This document shows, piece after piece, positions 1 through 8,541 of a DNA stretch of 64,000 bases. Source of the DNA: an uncultured Mycobacteriaceae bacterium (GTDB lineage: Bacteria > Actinomycetota > Actinomycetes > Mycobacteriales > Mycobacteriaceae). Both the position numbers and the translations under genes were made by a program. How positions within the stretch are numbered: the first letter of the stretch is position 1; each line of letters begins with the position of its first letter. The stretch is from the NCBI GenBank assembly GCA_902826815.1, contig CADEGF010000013.1, forward strand, positions 41,609 through 105,608, written 5' to 3'. A model generated the notes under the pieces. The model saw only the letters and a program-made list of their open reading frames with translations. It made no database searches and had not been told where the DNA came from.

Positions 1-319
1 GTTCACCCTTGTCTGACCACATGTCGGAGGCCATCCACGCAAAGCGCTTGTCCCACGGCAGGATCGTCAGAGTATCGAGATCAGGTATCGCCGTGACCTC
101 TTCCTCGACGGGATCCATCTGCCCGATGCCGTTGATGCCCCGTGGCGTGTACCGGGCGAAGCCGGCCAACAGTTCGGGTAGGCGCGCGATGGGATGACTC
201 TTTCCCCTCGACCTGCCGAGGATGTCGATCCACGCGGCCGTGACGTAACGCACGCCGGCGTCGGCCAGGTCGCTGGTCTGCTTCGTGTCCGCGGTGTCGA
301 CCGCGCGGAGGGTATCCAT
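1..319 (-). CDS. Glutamine-synthetase-family enzyme, N-terminal part (runs off the window)
   Basis: The first 106 residues are present, starting at ATG 319 and leaving the window at base 1. The stretch WIDILGRSRGKSHPI followed by PELLAGF and MDPVEEEV, then IPDLDTLTILPW, matches the N-terminal beta-grasp domain of glutamine synthetases, in which 'D..G..RGK' and 'PD..T..ilPW' are typical. The ATP/glutamate catalytic domain lies outside the window, so whether it makes glutamine or ligates glutamate to an amine cannot be decided. It is the last visible gene of a minus-strand cluster with a DUF1116 protein and an NCS1 permease, 60 nt downstream of the permease stop. That context favours assimilation of an imported nitrogen compound over housekeeping GlnA. 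Confidence 0.8.
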   Translation of the reverse strand, partial: MDTLRAVDTADTKQTSDLADAGVRYVTAAWIDILGRSRGKSHPIARLPELLAGFARYTPRGINGIGQMDPVEEEVTAIPDLDTLTILPWDKRFAWMASDMWSDKGE

Positions 320-379
320 TGTGGTTGTGCTTCTTTCTGTTTGGTTGTCAGCAGATTGTGTTAAGCGAATGGCCGGGGG

Positions 380-1945
380 TCAGACAATGCGCCACCGGAC
401 TTTGGAGAGGTCCATCGGCTGAATCGGCATGAAGTCGCCGTACCGGTCCGGTGCGGCACTGGCTATTCGGGCGCCCTCGGGGCCGAATACGTATGCCGGC
501 TCCGGATTCCATTTCAGGAACGCGAAGTAGACACCGGCGCCGACGAGGGTGGAGACGACGAACCCCATATCGGCACCGTTGAACAACGCTGTGCCTGGGC
601 CGACGTACCAGCCGGTGTTGACGAAGAACATTCCGATGACGACGGCCGCCAGCCATGCGATCACGGCACGGTGATTGAGGCCGACGGAGGACCAGTAGCG
701 ACCGCCCATCTGGCCGCGGTTGTACACCTGGAGAGAATCCGGATCGTAGTAGCCGCGGTTGTTGAAGTAGCCGATCAGGTTGATGATGCTCCACGGCGCT
801 CCGAGCACGATGAGTATCGCGAGGTAGGAGCTCACGATCGCCGAAAGCTCTTGATAGAAGGCGCCAACGAACACCAGCAGCGTCGAAACGATCGACAGAT
901 AGATGGTGGCTTTGACCCTGGAGAGGCGCGGCACGACCGACGAGAAGTCGAGCCCCATGTTGTAGATGTTGATGACCGCCTGGGCGGTGCCTGGAATGAA
1001 CGCCAGGTACAACGCGAAGAACAGGTACCAGAACGGCACGTTGTTGGCGAACTCGGTGGCATATGCGCCGAGGGGGTCTTTGAATGTCACGGCCGTGTAC
1101 GCGCCGAACAGGAAGGCTCCGCCCATGCCGAAGAATCCGCCGATCCAGGCCGCCGCGACGGAGTGCTTGGGCGGGTACTTCGTCGTCGATATGTGGCGGG
1201 TCCAGTCGCCGACATAGGGGCCGTACGAGTTGACCGTGCCTGCGCACGCGAGCATGCCGAGGAACCACGTCGGCCAGAAACTCCCCAACACGTAATCCCC
1301 ACCCGCATAGCCGGGGTCGAAGTTCGGCGCGGCAACGAAGACGTAAAGGATCATCATGGCGCCCGCAGTGGGCACCATCCATTTGGTGAAGGACACCATG
1401 TTGGCGTGACCCATCACGGCGATGACCGTCATGACAACCGCGACGAGGGTGTAGGCCAAGATCAGCAGAGCGACGGTCATCGTTTCGCTCTCGACGTTGA
1501 AGATCCGAACCACGCTGCGCGCCAAGACTTCTCCCGCCGCCCAGATACAGAGCGCGGCGAATACGATGTCCGCGGTGATCCCGAGGGCCGAGCCGATCAT
1601 CCGTCCTAGTGCGCCGAAGTGGGCGCCGCTGGCAACAGGGTTGTTGCTGCCGCTTCTCAGCCCAAGCAATCCCATCGGGGCCATCAGGGTCGCGCCGATC
1701 GCCGAGCCGACGACGATGGCGCTGGCCGACGCCCACCACCCGAGTCCAAGAGATACCGGTATCCAGCCGATCACGATGATCCCGAAGGTCATGCTGCCAC
1801 CGAACAGGATCCACAACAGGTTTCGGGGACGGGAATGCCGGTCCTCGTCGGGGATGTACTCGATCCCGTAGCTCTCTACCTTGCCGACAGCGTCGACTTT
1901 TGCCGAGGCCTGATCGACTTCGTTCCGCGGTGTCACATTCTTCAT
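380..1945 (-). CDS. NCS1-family nucleobase/allantoin/hydantoin-type permease
   Basis: A 521-residue polytopic membrane protein of the NCS1 (purine-cytosine/allantoin permease) family, with about 12 hydrophobic segments from residue 50 onward. The early PRN.LWILFGGSMTFGIIVIGW motif region and the SNNPVASGAHFG stretch are characteristic of this family. I chose ATG 1945 over the longer frame (to 2023) because GAAGGA lies about 8 nt upstream and the extension is arginine-rich and unlike the family. Substrate is probably a nucleobase, hydantoin or allantoin driven by a cation gradient. The sequence alone does not decide which. It is co-oriented with the DUF1116 gene (147 nt upstream) and the LacI regulator, so it is probably the uptake step of this cluster. 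Confidence 0.85.
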   Translation of the reverse strand: MKNVTPRNEVDQASAKVDAVGKVESYGIEYIPDEDRHSRPRNLLWILFGGSMTFGIIVIGWIPVSLGLGWWASASAIVVGSAIGATLMAPMGLLGLRSGSNNPVASGAHFGALGRMIGSALGITADIVFAALCIWAAGEVLARSVVRIFNVESETMTVALLILAYTLVAVVMTVIAVMGHANMVSFTKWMVPTAGAMMILYVFVAAPNFDPGYAGGDYVLGSFWPTWFLGMLACAGTVNSYGPYVGDWTRHISTTKYPPKHSVAAAWIGGFFGMGGAFLFGAYTAVTFKDPLGAYATEFANNVPFWYLFFALYLAFIPGTAQAVINIYNMGLDFSSVVPRLSRVKATIYLSIVSTLLVFVGAFYQELSAIVSSYLAILIVLGAPWSIINLIGYFNNRGYYDPDSLQVYNRGQMGGRYWSSVGLNHRAVIAWLAAVVIGMFFVNTGWYVGPGTALFNGADMGFVVSTLVGAGVYFAFLKWNPEPAYVFGPEGARIASAAPDRYGDFMPIQPMDLSKVRWRIV

Positions 1946-2092
1946 ACTGGTAATCCTTCGATGAAACCGAAATATGCAGAGATGGATCGACTCTCGCGCG
2001 TTGGCACGTCGACCCCGCGTCACCGTCTGTCGTACCGAGGGCGTATTCGACTGACGGATCGGATGGGAGCGCAGTACGGTGCGGGACTTCAG

Positions 2093-3322
2093 CTACGTGG
2101 GGTGCAGCGCATCCCACGCCTTGCTGAAAGGCACAAGGGGTGCTTTCGCGACGCCACCTCCGATCTGTCGTCCTGATCGGCCGGCAATGCCGATGTCGAG
2201 GAATGGAGTGATATCGGTGCGGGCCGCGATCCTCTCGACGTCCAATCCCAAGGGCGTGCCCCGATAGTTCAGGACGGGGATCAGGAAGTCAGGGCTCTCG
2301 GTGACGGTGATCTCGTACATCGCGGTCGTGCGCGCGATCATCGTCGAAACGTCGCGGCCGCTCGACCGATGCAACGGCAGACCCGCCGCCTGCGCGAGGC
2401 CGCCGAGGCCGACCACCTCCGTGATGGTGCTTTCACCACCCATGAACTCGATCTCGTCGGCGCTGTGGCCGGACTCCAGCAGGTAGTCGTCGAATGTGGG
2501 TAGGGGACCGGTGAACCATGTATCGCCGGTGCCGGATGTCTGGATCCCGAACTCGGCACACGAGAACCCCATGGCGGTGACCACGCTGGACCCCTCGTAG
2601 CCGCGCATCGCGTTGGCCATCACCTTGCTGGCGGCCATCGACAGGCGCAGGAAGAAATAGTCATCGCACAGCGAGTCCAGCACGGCCTCCAGTTCCGACC
2701 CGAGCTGTTTGGCGCCGACAAGAAGTCGCCTGAGCAACAGCAGCGTGGCTGCGGCGTTTCGGCTGTGCAGTTCGTCGCCCATCGTCAAGGCGCGGGACAT
2801 GATCGGTTTGAGCCGAAGCGCTTCCGTCTGAGCGGTGATCAGCGTGTTGAGCGCGGGCGCGATACGCAGTCGCAAATCCTCGAGGTTGTCCTTGGTGGCT
2901 TCGGTATACGTGCCGTAGTTGAGGCGGTCGGCGCTGTCGCCCTCGTAGAGGGTGCAGAAGGCGCGATCACCGCTGCGGTCGTTGGCCACCACCACGACCG
3001 GCATCGACGCCGTGGTGACACCTGCCAGCGAGCCGACGCAGCCGAACTCCTGACACCCCCGCACGGCGATGTCTCCGCGCTCGAAGGCGGCGACGGCCGC
3101 CGCTTCGTCAGCCGCCAATCCCTCGTAGAGCGCCCCGCCGATGATCGCCGCTCGCTGGCCGCCGGTGTAGGAGCCGAACGGCATCGCGGGGCCCGATGTG
3201 AGCACGGTGGACTTCGGAAGCCCCATGGCGCTCTCTGCGCTCTCGATCCCGACGAGCACCGGGTCGCAGGCGAGGAGCGCCTTGACTGCGGCGTCGTTCG
3301 CGCGGGTGCGCTCACCTCGCAT
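2093..3322 (-). CDS. DUF1116-family protein (AllG/YlbE-like)
   Basis: A 409-residue protein recognised as DUF1116. Supporting stretches are the early PVLVGIESAESAMGLP, GGQRAAIIGGALYEG, GCQEFGCVGSLAGV, and the late NGVAM-like STITEVVGLGG. The start ATG 3322 has a strong AGGAGG ribosome-binding site. In enterobacteria the DUF1116 protein YlbE (AllG) works with FdrA (AllF) and AllH in oxamate carbamoyl transfer during anaerobic allantoin breakdown. No FdrA or AllH partner is visible here, so the same reaction cannot be assumed. Neighbours are an NCS1 permease and a glutamine-synthetase-like enzyme downstream and a LacI regulator upstream. Function inferred: a step in degrading an imported carbamoyl- or amide-containing compound. 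Confidence 0.72.
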   Translation of the reverse strand: MRGERTRANDAAVKALLACDPVLVGIESAESAMGLPKSTVLTSGPAMPFGSYTGGQRAAIIGGALYEGLAADEAAAVAAFERGDIAVRGCQEFGCVGSLAGVTTASMPVVVVANDRSGDRAFCTLYEGDSADRLNYGTYTEATKDNLEDLRLRIAPALNTLITAQTEALRLKPIMSRALTMGDELHSRNAAATLLLLRRLLVGAKQLGSELEAVLDSLCDDYFFLRLSMAASKVMANAMRGYEGSSVVTAMGFSCAEFGIQTSGTGDTWFTGPLPTFDDYLLESGHSADEIEFMGGESTITEVVGLGGLAQAAGLPLHRSSGRDVSTMIARTTAMYEITVTESPDFLIPVLNYRGTPLGLDVERIAARTDITPFLDIGIAGRSGRQIGGGVAKAPLVPFSKAWDALHPT

Positions 3323-3338
3323 TGGTTGGCCTCCTGCA

Positions 3339-3348
3339 AAAACGTTTT
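3339..3348. promoter_or_regulatory. Candidate LacI-type operator (AAAACGTTTT)
   Basis: A perfect 10-bp palindrome with a central CG step, the hallmark of LacI/PurR/CcpA-family operators. It sits between the putative promoter and the ribosome-binding site of the DUF1116 gene, immediately downstream of a gene for a LacI-family regulator. A repressor bound here would block elongation or initiation. Identification is by pattern and context only. Confidence 0.45.
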
Positions 3349-3447
3349 GGCACGTGTGACGATGCGGATGTCTTGCGGTTTTTCGGGGTGGTGATGACTG
3401 TCGGTCGGGGCGGTGACCTCCGCCAAATGGTTTTGGCCAGGTCGAGA

Positions 3448-3463
3448 GGTGACACTAGTCACA
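3448..3463 (-). promoter_or_regulatory. CRP-like site TGTGA-N6-TCACC
   Basis: On the minus strand the sequence reads TGTGACTAGTGTCACC, nine of ten matches to the CRP/GlxR consensus TGTGA-N6-TCACA. It overlaps the position expected for the -10 element of the promoter whose -35 (TTGACA) lies at 3476-3481. Binding there would be expected to repress or modulate the DUF1116-permease operon. cAMP dependence is inferred from the consensus. Confidence 0.45.
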
Positions 3464-3475
3464 GATCGGCAAGGC

Positions 3476-3481
3476 TGTCAA
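3476..3481 (-). promoter_or_regulatory. -35 element TTGACA of the DUF1116 operon promoter
   Basis: A perfect TTGACA on the minus strand lies five bases beyond the LacI stop codon. An 18-nt spacer leads to a weak -10 (TAGTGT), within the CRP-like inverted repeat. A weak -10 combined with a perfect -35 fits an activator- or repressor-controlled promoter. Confidence 0.4.
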
Positions 3482-3486
3482 GGACG

Positions 3487-4494
3487 TCACACCAGTGCGG
3501 TTGAGGCGGGGTCCGGGGCAGCGGTGGAGGCCCGCGCGACGAACTGCGTGGGGATGAGCCGGGTCTCGTCGGTCTTGGCACCGTTTTCGAGGCGGTCGAT
3601 CAACAGCTGCGCCGCTGTCCCGCCTGTCCGGAACGGAAACAGATTGGTCGCGGAGATCTGCGGCGACGTCAGGGTGAGCGACCTGGCGTCCACCGCCGAT
3701 GCGATGGCCAACTCGGCCGGCACGCGCAAACCGGCCCGTGATGCGCCGTCGAGCAGGGCCAGCGCCAGATCGTCTGAACTCGTGTAGACCGAATCGGCGC
3801 GCTCCTCGCGCAACTTCTTGATCACCCGGTCGACAGCGCGTTGATCGAGGGATGCCAGGGTGAGGGTGATGTCCGCAGCGCCCTTGTCCTGCACCCATTC
3901 TCGGTAGCCGGACATCACGTCGTTGACGTAAGACCGGCGGGTGTCGTCGGCAACCATGGCCGGCCGGACACGACCACTCTTCTCAAAATGATCGAGGACA
4001 AAGTGGGCCGCGGTGGCGTGGTCGTTGTCGACCGCAAGCACGTCGTGGGTCTCGCACAACGCGATGCCGACGGTGGCCACCGGGACCCCGGTGGCGAATA
4101 TCGGCTCGTCGCCCTGCGGATCAACGATGATCGCACCGTCGATGGCAAAGCCGCCGAAGATGCTGGCCTTGCCACCGGACGGGGTGACCACCAGTGCATA
4201 GCCTGCGCCGTCGGCGGCCGCGGCGGCGCCGTTGATGACATCAAGAAAATATGCCGAATCCGGCAGCGCGGGCCCGTGAGAAGTCTCGAGGGCGGGCAAC
4301 TGAATCGCGATGATCCGGCTGCGGCGCGTGACGAGCTGCTGCGCGTGAACGTTTGCCTGGTAACCCAATTGGCGCGCGGCCTGCAGAACCCTGACACGGG
4401 TCTCCTCGGCGATGCGTCCCCGATTGTTCAGCGCGTGAGAGACAGTGGTCGGCGAGACTCCGGCGGCTGCCGCCACGTCTCTGATGCTCGCCAC
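3487..4494 (-). CDS. LacI-family transcriptional regulator
   Basis: A 335-residue LacI/GalR-type regulator. Residues 1-50 (ASIRDVAAAAGVSPTTVSHA and LNNRGRIAEETRVRVL) are the classic N-terminal helix-turn-helix plus hinge helix. The remainder is a periplasmic-binding-protein-like effector domain ending in the usual acidic/RxxP region (ETRLIPTQFVAR). The start is GTG 4494, preceded by GGGAGG. The gene is upstream of, and co-directional with, the DUF1116-permease-GS cluster, separated by a 164-nt gap that holds a promoter and a LacI-type palindrome. It is therefore the likely local regulator, and the effector is probably the compound imported by the permease or a derivative. Confidence 0.88.
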   Translation of the reverse strand: MASIRDVAAAAGVSPTTVSHALNNRGRIAEETRVRVLQAARQLGYQANVHAQQLVTRRSRIIAIQLPALETSHGPALPDSAYFLDVINGAAAAADGAGYALVVTPSGGKASIFGGFAIDGAIIVDPQGDEPIFATGVPVATVGIALCETHDVLAVDNDHATAAHFVLDHFEKSGRVRPAMVADDTRRSYVNDVMSGYREWVQDKGAADITLTLASLDQRAVDRVIKKLREERADSVYTSSDDLALALLDGASRAGLRVPAELAIASAVDARSLTLTSPQISATNLFPFRTGGTAAQLLIDRLENGAKTDETRLIPTQFVARASTAAPDPASTALV

Positions 4495-4567
4495 CCTGAC
4501 CTCCCTGTTGGGGCAGGGTTAACGATAGCGACCTGCGGGGCTCTGCGACGGAACGTCGCCGTCGCGC

Positions 4568-5734
4568 CTACACCCGGAAGTTGGTGAGGCCCTGCAGGGC
4601 CGGTGCGGCGGCCCGCGCCCCGTACACCGCGTAGGTCTCATCGGTCAGCAGTGCGTTCACGCGCGCGTCGCCGAATCCGCGGTCGATGCGGTCACGCACG
4701 AACGCCAACTCGACCACCTGATGGGCGAAGGTCTTGACGGTCTTGGACGCGGGCTTCCCGCCCAGTTGGCGCGCTTGACCGATCGCGGCCTTGCGACTCT
4801 TGATCGAGCCGAGCCACGTCGCCTCATTCGGTGTCACGAGGCCGGCCGCCACCATCCCTGGCAGCTTCTCCGCCGTGATCCGCTGCTCCTTGCGCCTGCT
4901 GGCCACCCCGAGCCAGATGATCAACCCGAAGATCGGCACCATCCAGAGGAAATACACCCCGAAATACGCGCCGACGCCCAACAGCGATGATCCGTTCCAC
5001 AGGCCGTGCATGATCACCGCGCCGAGGTACCCGAGCAGGATGTAGCCGACCCTGGCGAGGGCGTTGCGGTTCTGCATCGCGCACCAGACGCCGATGCCGA
5101 AGAACGTGGTGAACAGCGAGTGGGCGAACGGCGCCATGATCAGCCGCATCGCAGCCGTCAAGAGGGAGTCGCCGACGGTTTCGCCGCCGCCGATATAGAG
5201 GATGTCCTCCAGCCAGGCGAACCCGGCGCCGACCAGGCCTGCGTAGACCAGGCAGTCGGTCAGCGAGTTGAGCTCGTTGCGGCGCGCCCCGGTCATCATG
5301 AGCAGCAGAAACAGCCCCTTGGCCGCCTCTTCCGTCAGCGGCGCCCCGAGCACGATCGTGATCGGGCTTGCGCCCTCCGTCGCCCCGGGGTTGATCGCCG
5401 CTTCGGTGACGAGCTGCAGTATCGAGGCGATGATGACGGCGACCGATGCGCCCCACAGGAAGGCGAGTATCAGCAGCCGCCTCGGCTCAGGCTCCCACCG
5501 GTCAAGCCACAGATAGGCAAGCACGACGACGGTCATGGCGATGCTGGACAACACGAAGCCGATGGAGGTGCCGACGGGGTTGAAGGCGGTCAGCGCGATG
5601 ATGATCAGGCCCGCGACGGTGCCGAGCAGGATCAGCACACCCAGCGGCGCTCCGACCTTGCGCACCTTCTTCTGTATCGGGGGATACCGCGGGATGAATT
5701 GAAGTGGCTGCTGCGGCGGACCGGCGTAAGTCAC
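4568..5734 (-). CDS. PrsW-family intramembrane metalloprotease-like protein
   Basis: A polytopic membrane protein with the PrsW hallmarks: EEAAKG (Glu135, Glu136, Lys139 in the numbering used here), a later ED pair in WLEDILY, and conserved histidines in HSLFT and HGLWN. PrsW proteases cleave anti-sigma factors or other membrane substrates. Eight or nine hydrophobic segments start near residue 30. A C-terminal cytosolic tail follows residue 300. The open frame continues to 5911, but it then overlaps the rpsA promoter region. The first plausible start is GTG 5734 (VTYAGPPQQP), giving 388 residues, though no strong ribosome-binding site precedes it. It is divergent from rpsA. Confidence 0.75.
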   Translation of the reverse strand: MTYAGPPQQPLQFIPRYPPIQKKVRKVGAPLGVLILLGTVAGLIIIALTAFNPVGTSIGFVLSSIAMTVVVLAYLWLDRWEPEPRRLLILAFLWGASVAVIIASILQLVTEAAINPGATEGASPITIVLGAPLTEEAAKGLFLLLMMTGARRNELNSLTDCLVYAGLVGAGFAWLEDILYIGGGETVGDSLLTAAMRLIMAPFAHSLFTTFFGIGVWCAMQNRNALARVGYILLGYLGAVIMHGLWNGSSLLGVGAYFGVYFLWMVPIFGLIIWLGVASRRKEQRITAEKLPGMVAAGLVTPNEATWLGSIKSRKAAIGQARQLGGKPASKTVKTFAHQVVELAFVRDRIDRGFGDARVNALLTDETYAVYGARAAAPALQGLTNFRV

Positions 5735-5904
5735 TTGAGCAGGGTAACGGGCCTCGGTGGGTTCATAGGGGGCCGAGTTTGTCCAGCGTGTACACAGTCG
5801 AGTAACCTCGACGGGTACCCGTCTGTGGTTTTGCGATCTCTGCTGCGGGTCACACCAATAACAACTGTCCCTACTAATCAAACCTGTCCGGAGCAACCCA
5901 CCAC

Positions 5905-7353
5905 ATGCCAAGTCCCTCCGTCACCTCGCCGCAAGTAGCCGTCAACGACATCGGCTCGGCAGAGGATTTTCTCGCCGCCATCGACAAAACCATCAAATAC
6001 TTCAACGATGGCGACATCGTCGAGGGAACCATCGTCAAGGTTGACCGTGACGAAGTGTTGCTCGACATCGGCTACAAGACCGAAGGCGTCATCCCTTCCC
6101 GAGAGCTCTCCATCAAGCACGACGTCGACCCCAACGAGGTTGTGTCCGTCGGCGATGAGGTCGAAGCTCTTGTTCTCACCAAGGAGGACAAGGAAGGCCG
6201 CCTGATCCTGTCCAAGAAGCGTGCGCAGTACGAGCGCGCCTGGGGCACCATCGAAGAGCTCAAGGAGAAGGACGAGGCCGTCAAGGGCACCGTCATCGAG
6301 GTCGTCAAGGGCGGCCTGATCCTCGACATCGGCCTGCGCGGCTTCCTGCCCGCGTCGCTGGTCGAGATGCGTCGCGTCCGCGATCTGCAGCCGTACATCG
6401 GCAAGGAGATCGAGGCCAAGATCATCGAGCTCGACAAGAACCGCAACAACGTGGTGCTGAGCCGCCGCGCCTGGCTGGAGCAGACCCAGTCCGAGGTGCG
6501 CAGCGAGTTCCTCAACCAGCTGCAGAAGGGCGCCATCCGCAAGGGCGTCGTTTCGTCCATCGTCAACTTCGGCGCGTTCGTCGACCTCGGCGGTGTCGAC
6601 GGCCTCGTGCACGTCTCCGAGCTGTCCTGGAAGCACATCGACCATCCGTCCGAGGTCGTTCAGGTGGGCGACGAGGTCACCGTCGAGGTGCTCGACGTCG
6701 ACATGGACCGCGAGCGGGTTTCGTTGTCGCTCAAGGCCACTCAGGAAGATCCGTGGCGCCACTTCGCCCGCACCCACGCGATCGGGCAGATCGTCCCAGG
6801 CAAGGTCACCAAGCTGGTGCCGTTCGGCGCATTCGTTCGCGTCGAGGAGGGCATCGAGGGCCTGGTGCACATCTCCGAGCTGGCGGAGCGCCACGTGGAG
6901 GTGCCCGACCAGGTGGTCGCCGTCGGCGACGACGCGATGGTCAAGGTCATCGACATCGACCTGGAACGTCGCCGTATCTCGCTGAGCCTCAAGCAGGCCA
7001 ACGAGGACTACACCGAAGAGTTCGACCCGAGCAAGTACGGCATGGCCGACAGCTACGACGAGCAGGGCAACTACATCTTCCCCGAGGGCTTCGACGCCGA
7101 GACCAACGAATGGCTCGAGGGGTTCGAGAAGCAGCGGGATGAATGGGAAGCCCGCTATGCCGAGGCCGAGCGCAGGCACAAGATGCACACCACGCAGATG
7201 GAGAAGTTCGCAGCGGCTGAAGCAGAAGCAGCCGCGGCGCCTCCCTCCGGAGCCAACGGTGCACCGCGTGCCGAGGAGCAGTCCGCAGGCGGATCGCTGG
7301 CAAGCGACGCCCAGCTGGCGGCACTCCGGGAGAAGCTGGCCGGCAGCGCCTAA
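5905..7353 (+). CDS. rpsA: 30S ribosomal protein S1
   Basis: A 482-residue S1 protein with four S1 RNA-binding repeats. They start near residues 33 (GDIVEGTIVKVDRDEVLLD), 122 (VKGTVIEVVKGGLILD), 208 (GVVSSIVNFGAFVDLGGVDG) and 293 (GQIVPGKVTKLVPFGAFV). An actinobacterial charged C-terminal tail follows and ends LAALREKLAGSA. S1 binds mRNA leaders on the small ribosomal subunit. It is also implicated in trans-translation and, in M. tuberculosis, has been discussed as a pyrazinoic acid target through its C-terminal tail. ATG 5905 follows GGAGC about 11 nt upstream. The gene is followed 15 nt later by coaE, as in other mycobacteria. Confidence 0.97.
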   Translation: MPSPSVTSPQVAVNDIGSAEDFLAAIDKTIKYFNDGDIVEGTIVKVDRDEVLLDIGYKTEGVIPSRELSIKHDVDPNEVVSVGDEVEALVLTKEDKEGRLILSKKRAQYERAWGTIEELKEKDEAVKGTVIEVVKGGLILDIGLRGFLPASLVEMRRVRDLQPYIGKEIEAKIIELDKNRNNVVLSRRAWLEQTQSEVRSEFLNQLQKGAIRKGVVSSIVNFGAFVDLGGVDGLVHVSELSWKHIDHPSEVVQVGDEVTVEVLDVDMDRERVSLSLKATQEDPWRHFARTHAIGQIVPGKVTKLVPFGAFVRVEEGIEGLVHISELAERHVEVPDQVVAVGDDAMVKVIDIDLERRRISLSLKQANEDYTEEFDPSKYGMADSYDEQGNYIFPEGFDAETNEWLEGFEKQRDEWEARYAEAERRHKMHTTQMEKFAAAEAEAAAAPPSGANGAPRAEEQSAGGSLASDAQLAALREKLAGSA

Positions 7354-7368
7354 CCGGCTCCTGACCGG

Positions 7369-8541
7369 ATGATTCGGATCGGTCTCACCGGCGGCATCGG
7401 CGCAGGCAAATCGACGGTGTCCGCCGCGTTCAATGAATGCGGCGGCATCATCGTCGACGGTGACGTGATCGCCAGGGAAGTCGTCGAACCCGGCACGGAA
7501 GGCCTGGCCTCCCTCGTCGACGCGTTCGGCGACGACATCCTGCTCCCCGACGGCGCGTTGAACAGGCCTGCCCTGGCGGCCAAGGCTTTCGTCGACGACG
7601 AAAAGCGCCAGCTGCTCAACGGCATCGTGCACCCACTGGTTGCGCGGCGGCGTGAGGAGATCATCGCGGCCGTCGCCGGTGATTCCGTTGTCGTCGAGGA
7701 CATCCCGTTGCTCGTCGAGACGGGACTGGCACCGATGTTTCCCCTCGTGGTGGTCGTCCACACCGACGAGGAAACACGGGTCGAACGGTTGATCAAGCGC
7801 GGAATGGACGAGAACGACGCCAGGACGCGCATCGCCGCTCAGGCATCTGAAGAGCAGCGCCGCGCGATCGCCGATGTGCTGCTTGACAATTCGGGTTCGC
7901 AGGGCGAGTTGGTGGAACGCGCCCGGGACATCTGGTATCGGCGGGTTCTGCCTCTTGCGCACAATATTCGCGCCCGCGAGACGGTACGAATTCCGCCGAA
8001 CTTGGTGCCGTACGACCCGGCTTGGGTCGAGGACGCCCGGCGGATCGTCAACCGACTCACGATGGCGTGCGGACACAAGGCCCTGCGGGTCGACCACATC
8101 GGCTCGACAGCGGTCGATGGGATGGACGCCAAGGACGTCATCGATATTCAGGTGACCGTCGAATCACTCGACATCGCAGACGAACTCGTCGACGCCCTCA
8201 CCGATGTCGGATATCCCCGCATCGAGCACATCACCTCTGACGTGCCGCACGATGGTGACCCGTCGCAGTGGCGCAAGCGCATTCACGGCGCCGCGGATCC
8301 CGGACGTCCTGCGAACGTTCATATTCGGGTGAGCGGCTGGCCGAACCAGGAGTTCGCGCTGCTGTTCGTGGACTGGCTCAAGGCCAACCCCGGCGTGCGC
8401 GACGAGTACCTGGCGGCCAAGCGGAAGGCGCTCGAGACGCCGGACTACGTCGAGGCGAAGGAACCATGGTTCCTCGACGCGTACTGGCGAGCCAGGGCGT
8501 GGGCCGAGGCGACCGGCTGGACGGCGTCGCCGGCCGGCTAG
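7369..8541 (+). CDS. coaE: Dephospho-CoA kinase fused to a GrpB (UPF0157) domain
   Basis: A 390-residue two-domain protein. Residues 1-200 are dephospho-CoA kinase, the last step of coenzyme A synthesis, with the P-loop GGIGAGKST at residues 8-16 and the DGDVIARE and HPLV motifs. Residues from about 205 to the end are a GrpB/UPF0157 domain (VPYDPAWVEDARRI, VDHIGSTAVDGMDAKDVIDI). Such domains resemble nucleotidyltransferases and are of unknown role here. The same fusion is found in M. tuberculosis CoaE, so it is a family feature and not an artefact. Its stop codon overlaps the stop of the convergent gene (CTAG shared at 8538-8541). Confidence 0.95.
   Translation: MIRIGLTGGIGAGKSTVSAAFNECGGIIVDGDVIAREVVEPGTEGLASLVDAFGDDILLPDGALNRPALAAKAFVDDEKRQLLNGIVHPLVARRREEIIAAVAGDSVVVEDIPLLVETGLAPMFPLVVVVHTDEETRVERLIKRGMDENDARTRIAAQASEEQRRAIADVLLDNSGSQGELVERARDIWYRRVLPLAHNIRARETVRIPPNLVPYDPAWVEDARRIVNRLTMACGHKALRVDHIGSTAVDGMDAKDVIDIQVTVESLDIADELVDALTDVGYPRIEHITSDVPHDGDPSQWRKRIHGAADPGRPANVHIRVSGWPNQEFALLFVDWLKANPGVRDEYLAAKRKALETPDYVEAKEPWFLDAYWRARAWAEATGWTASPAG

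Noticed and set aside
348-2117. 589-codon minus frame
   Set aside because: Arg/His-rich shadow of the NCS1 permease in another frame; the permease frame has clear family motifs.
5735-5911. Longer N-terminus for the PrsW-like protein
   Set aside because: It would cover the rpsA promoter region, and the extra residues (many Cys/Trp/Arg) do not resemble the family's proline-rich N-terminus.
5878-8097. 739-codon open frame on the minus strand
   Set aside because: It lies fully opposite rpsA and coaE, has low-complexity Leu/Asp/Val-rich composition typical of antisense frames in GC-rich coding DNA, and no recognisable domain.
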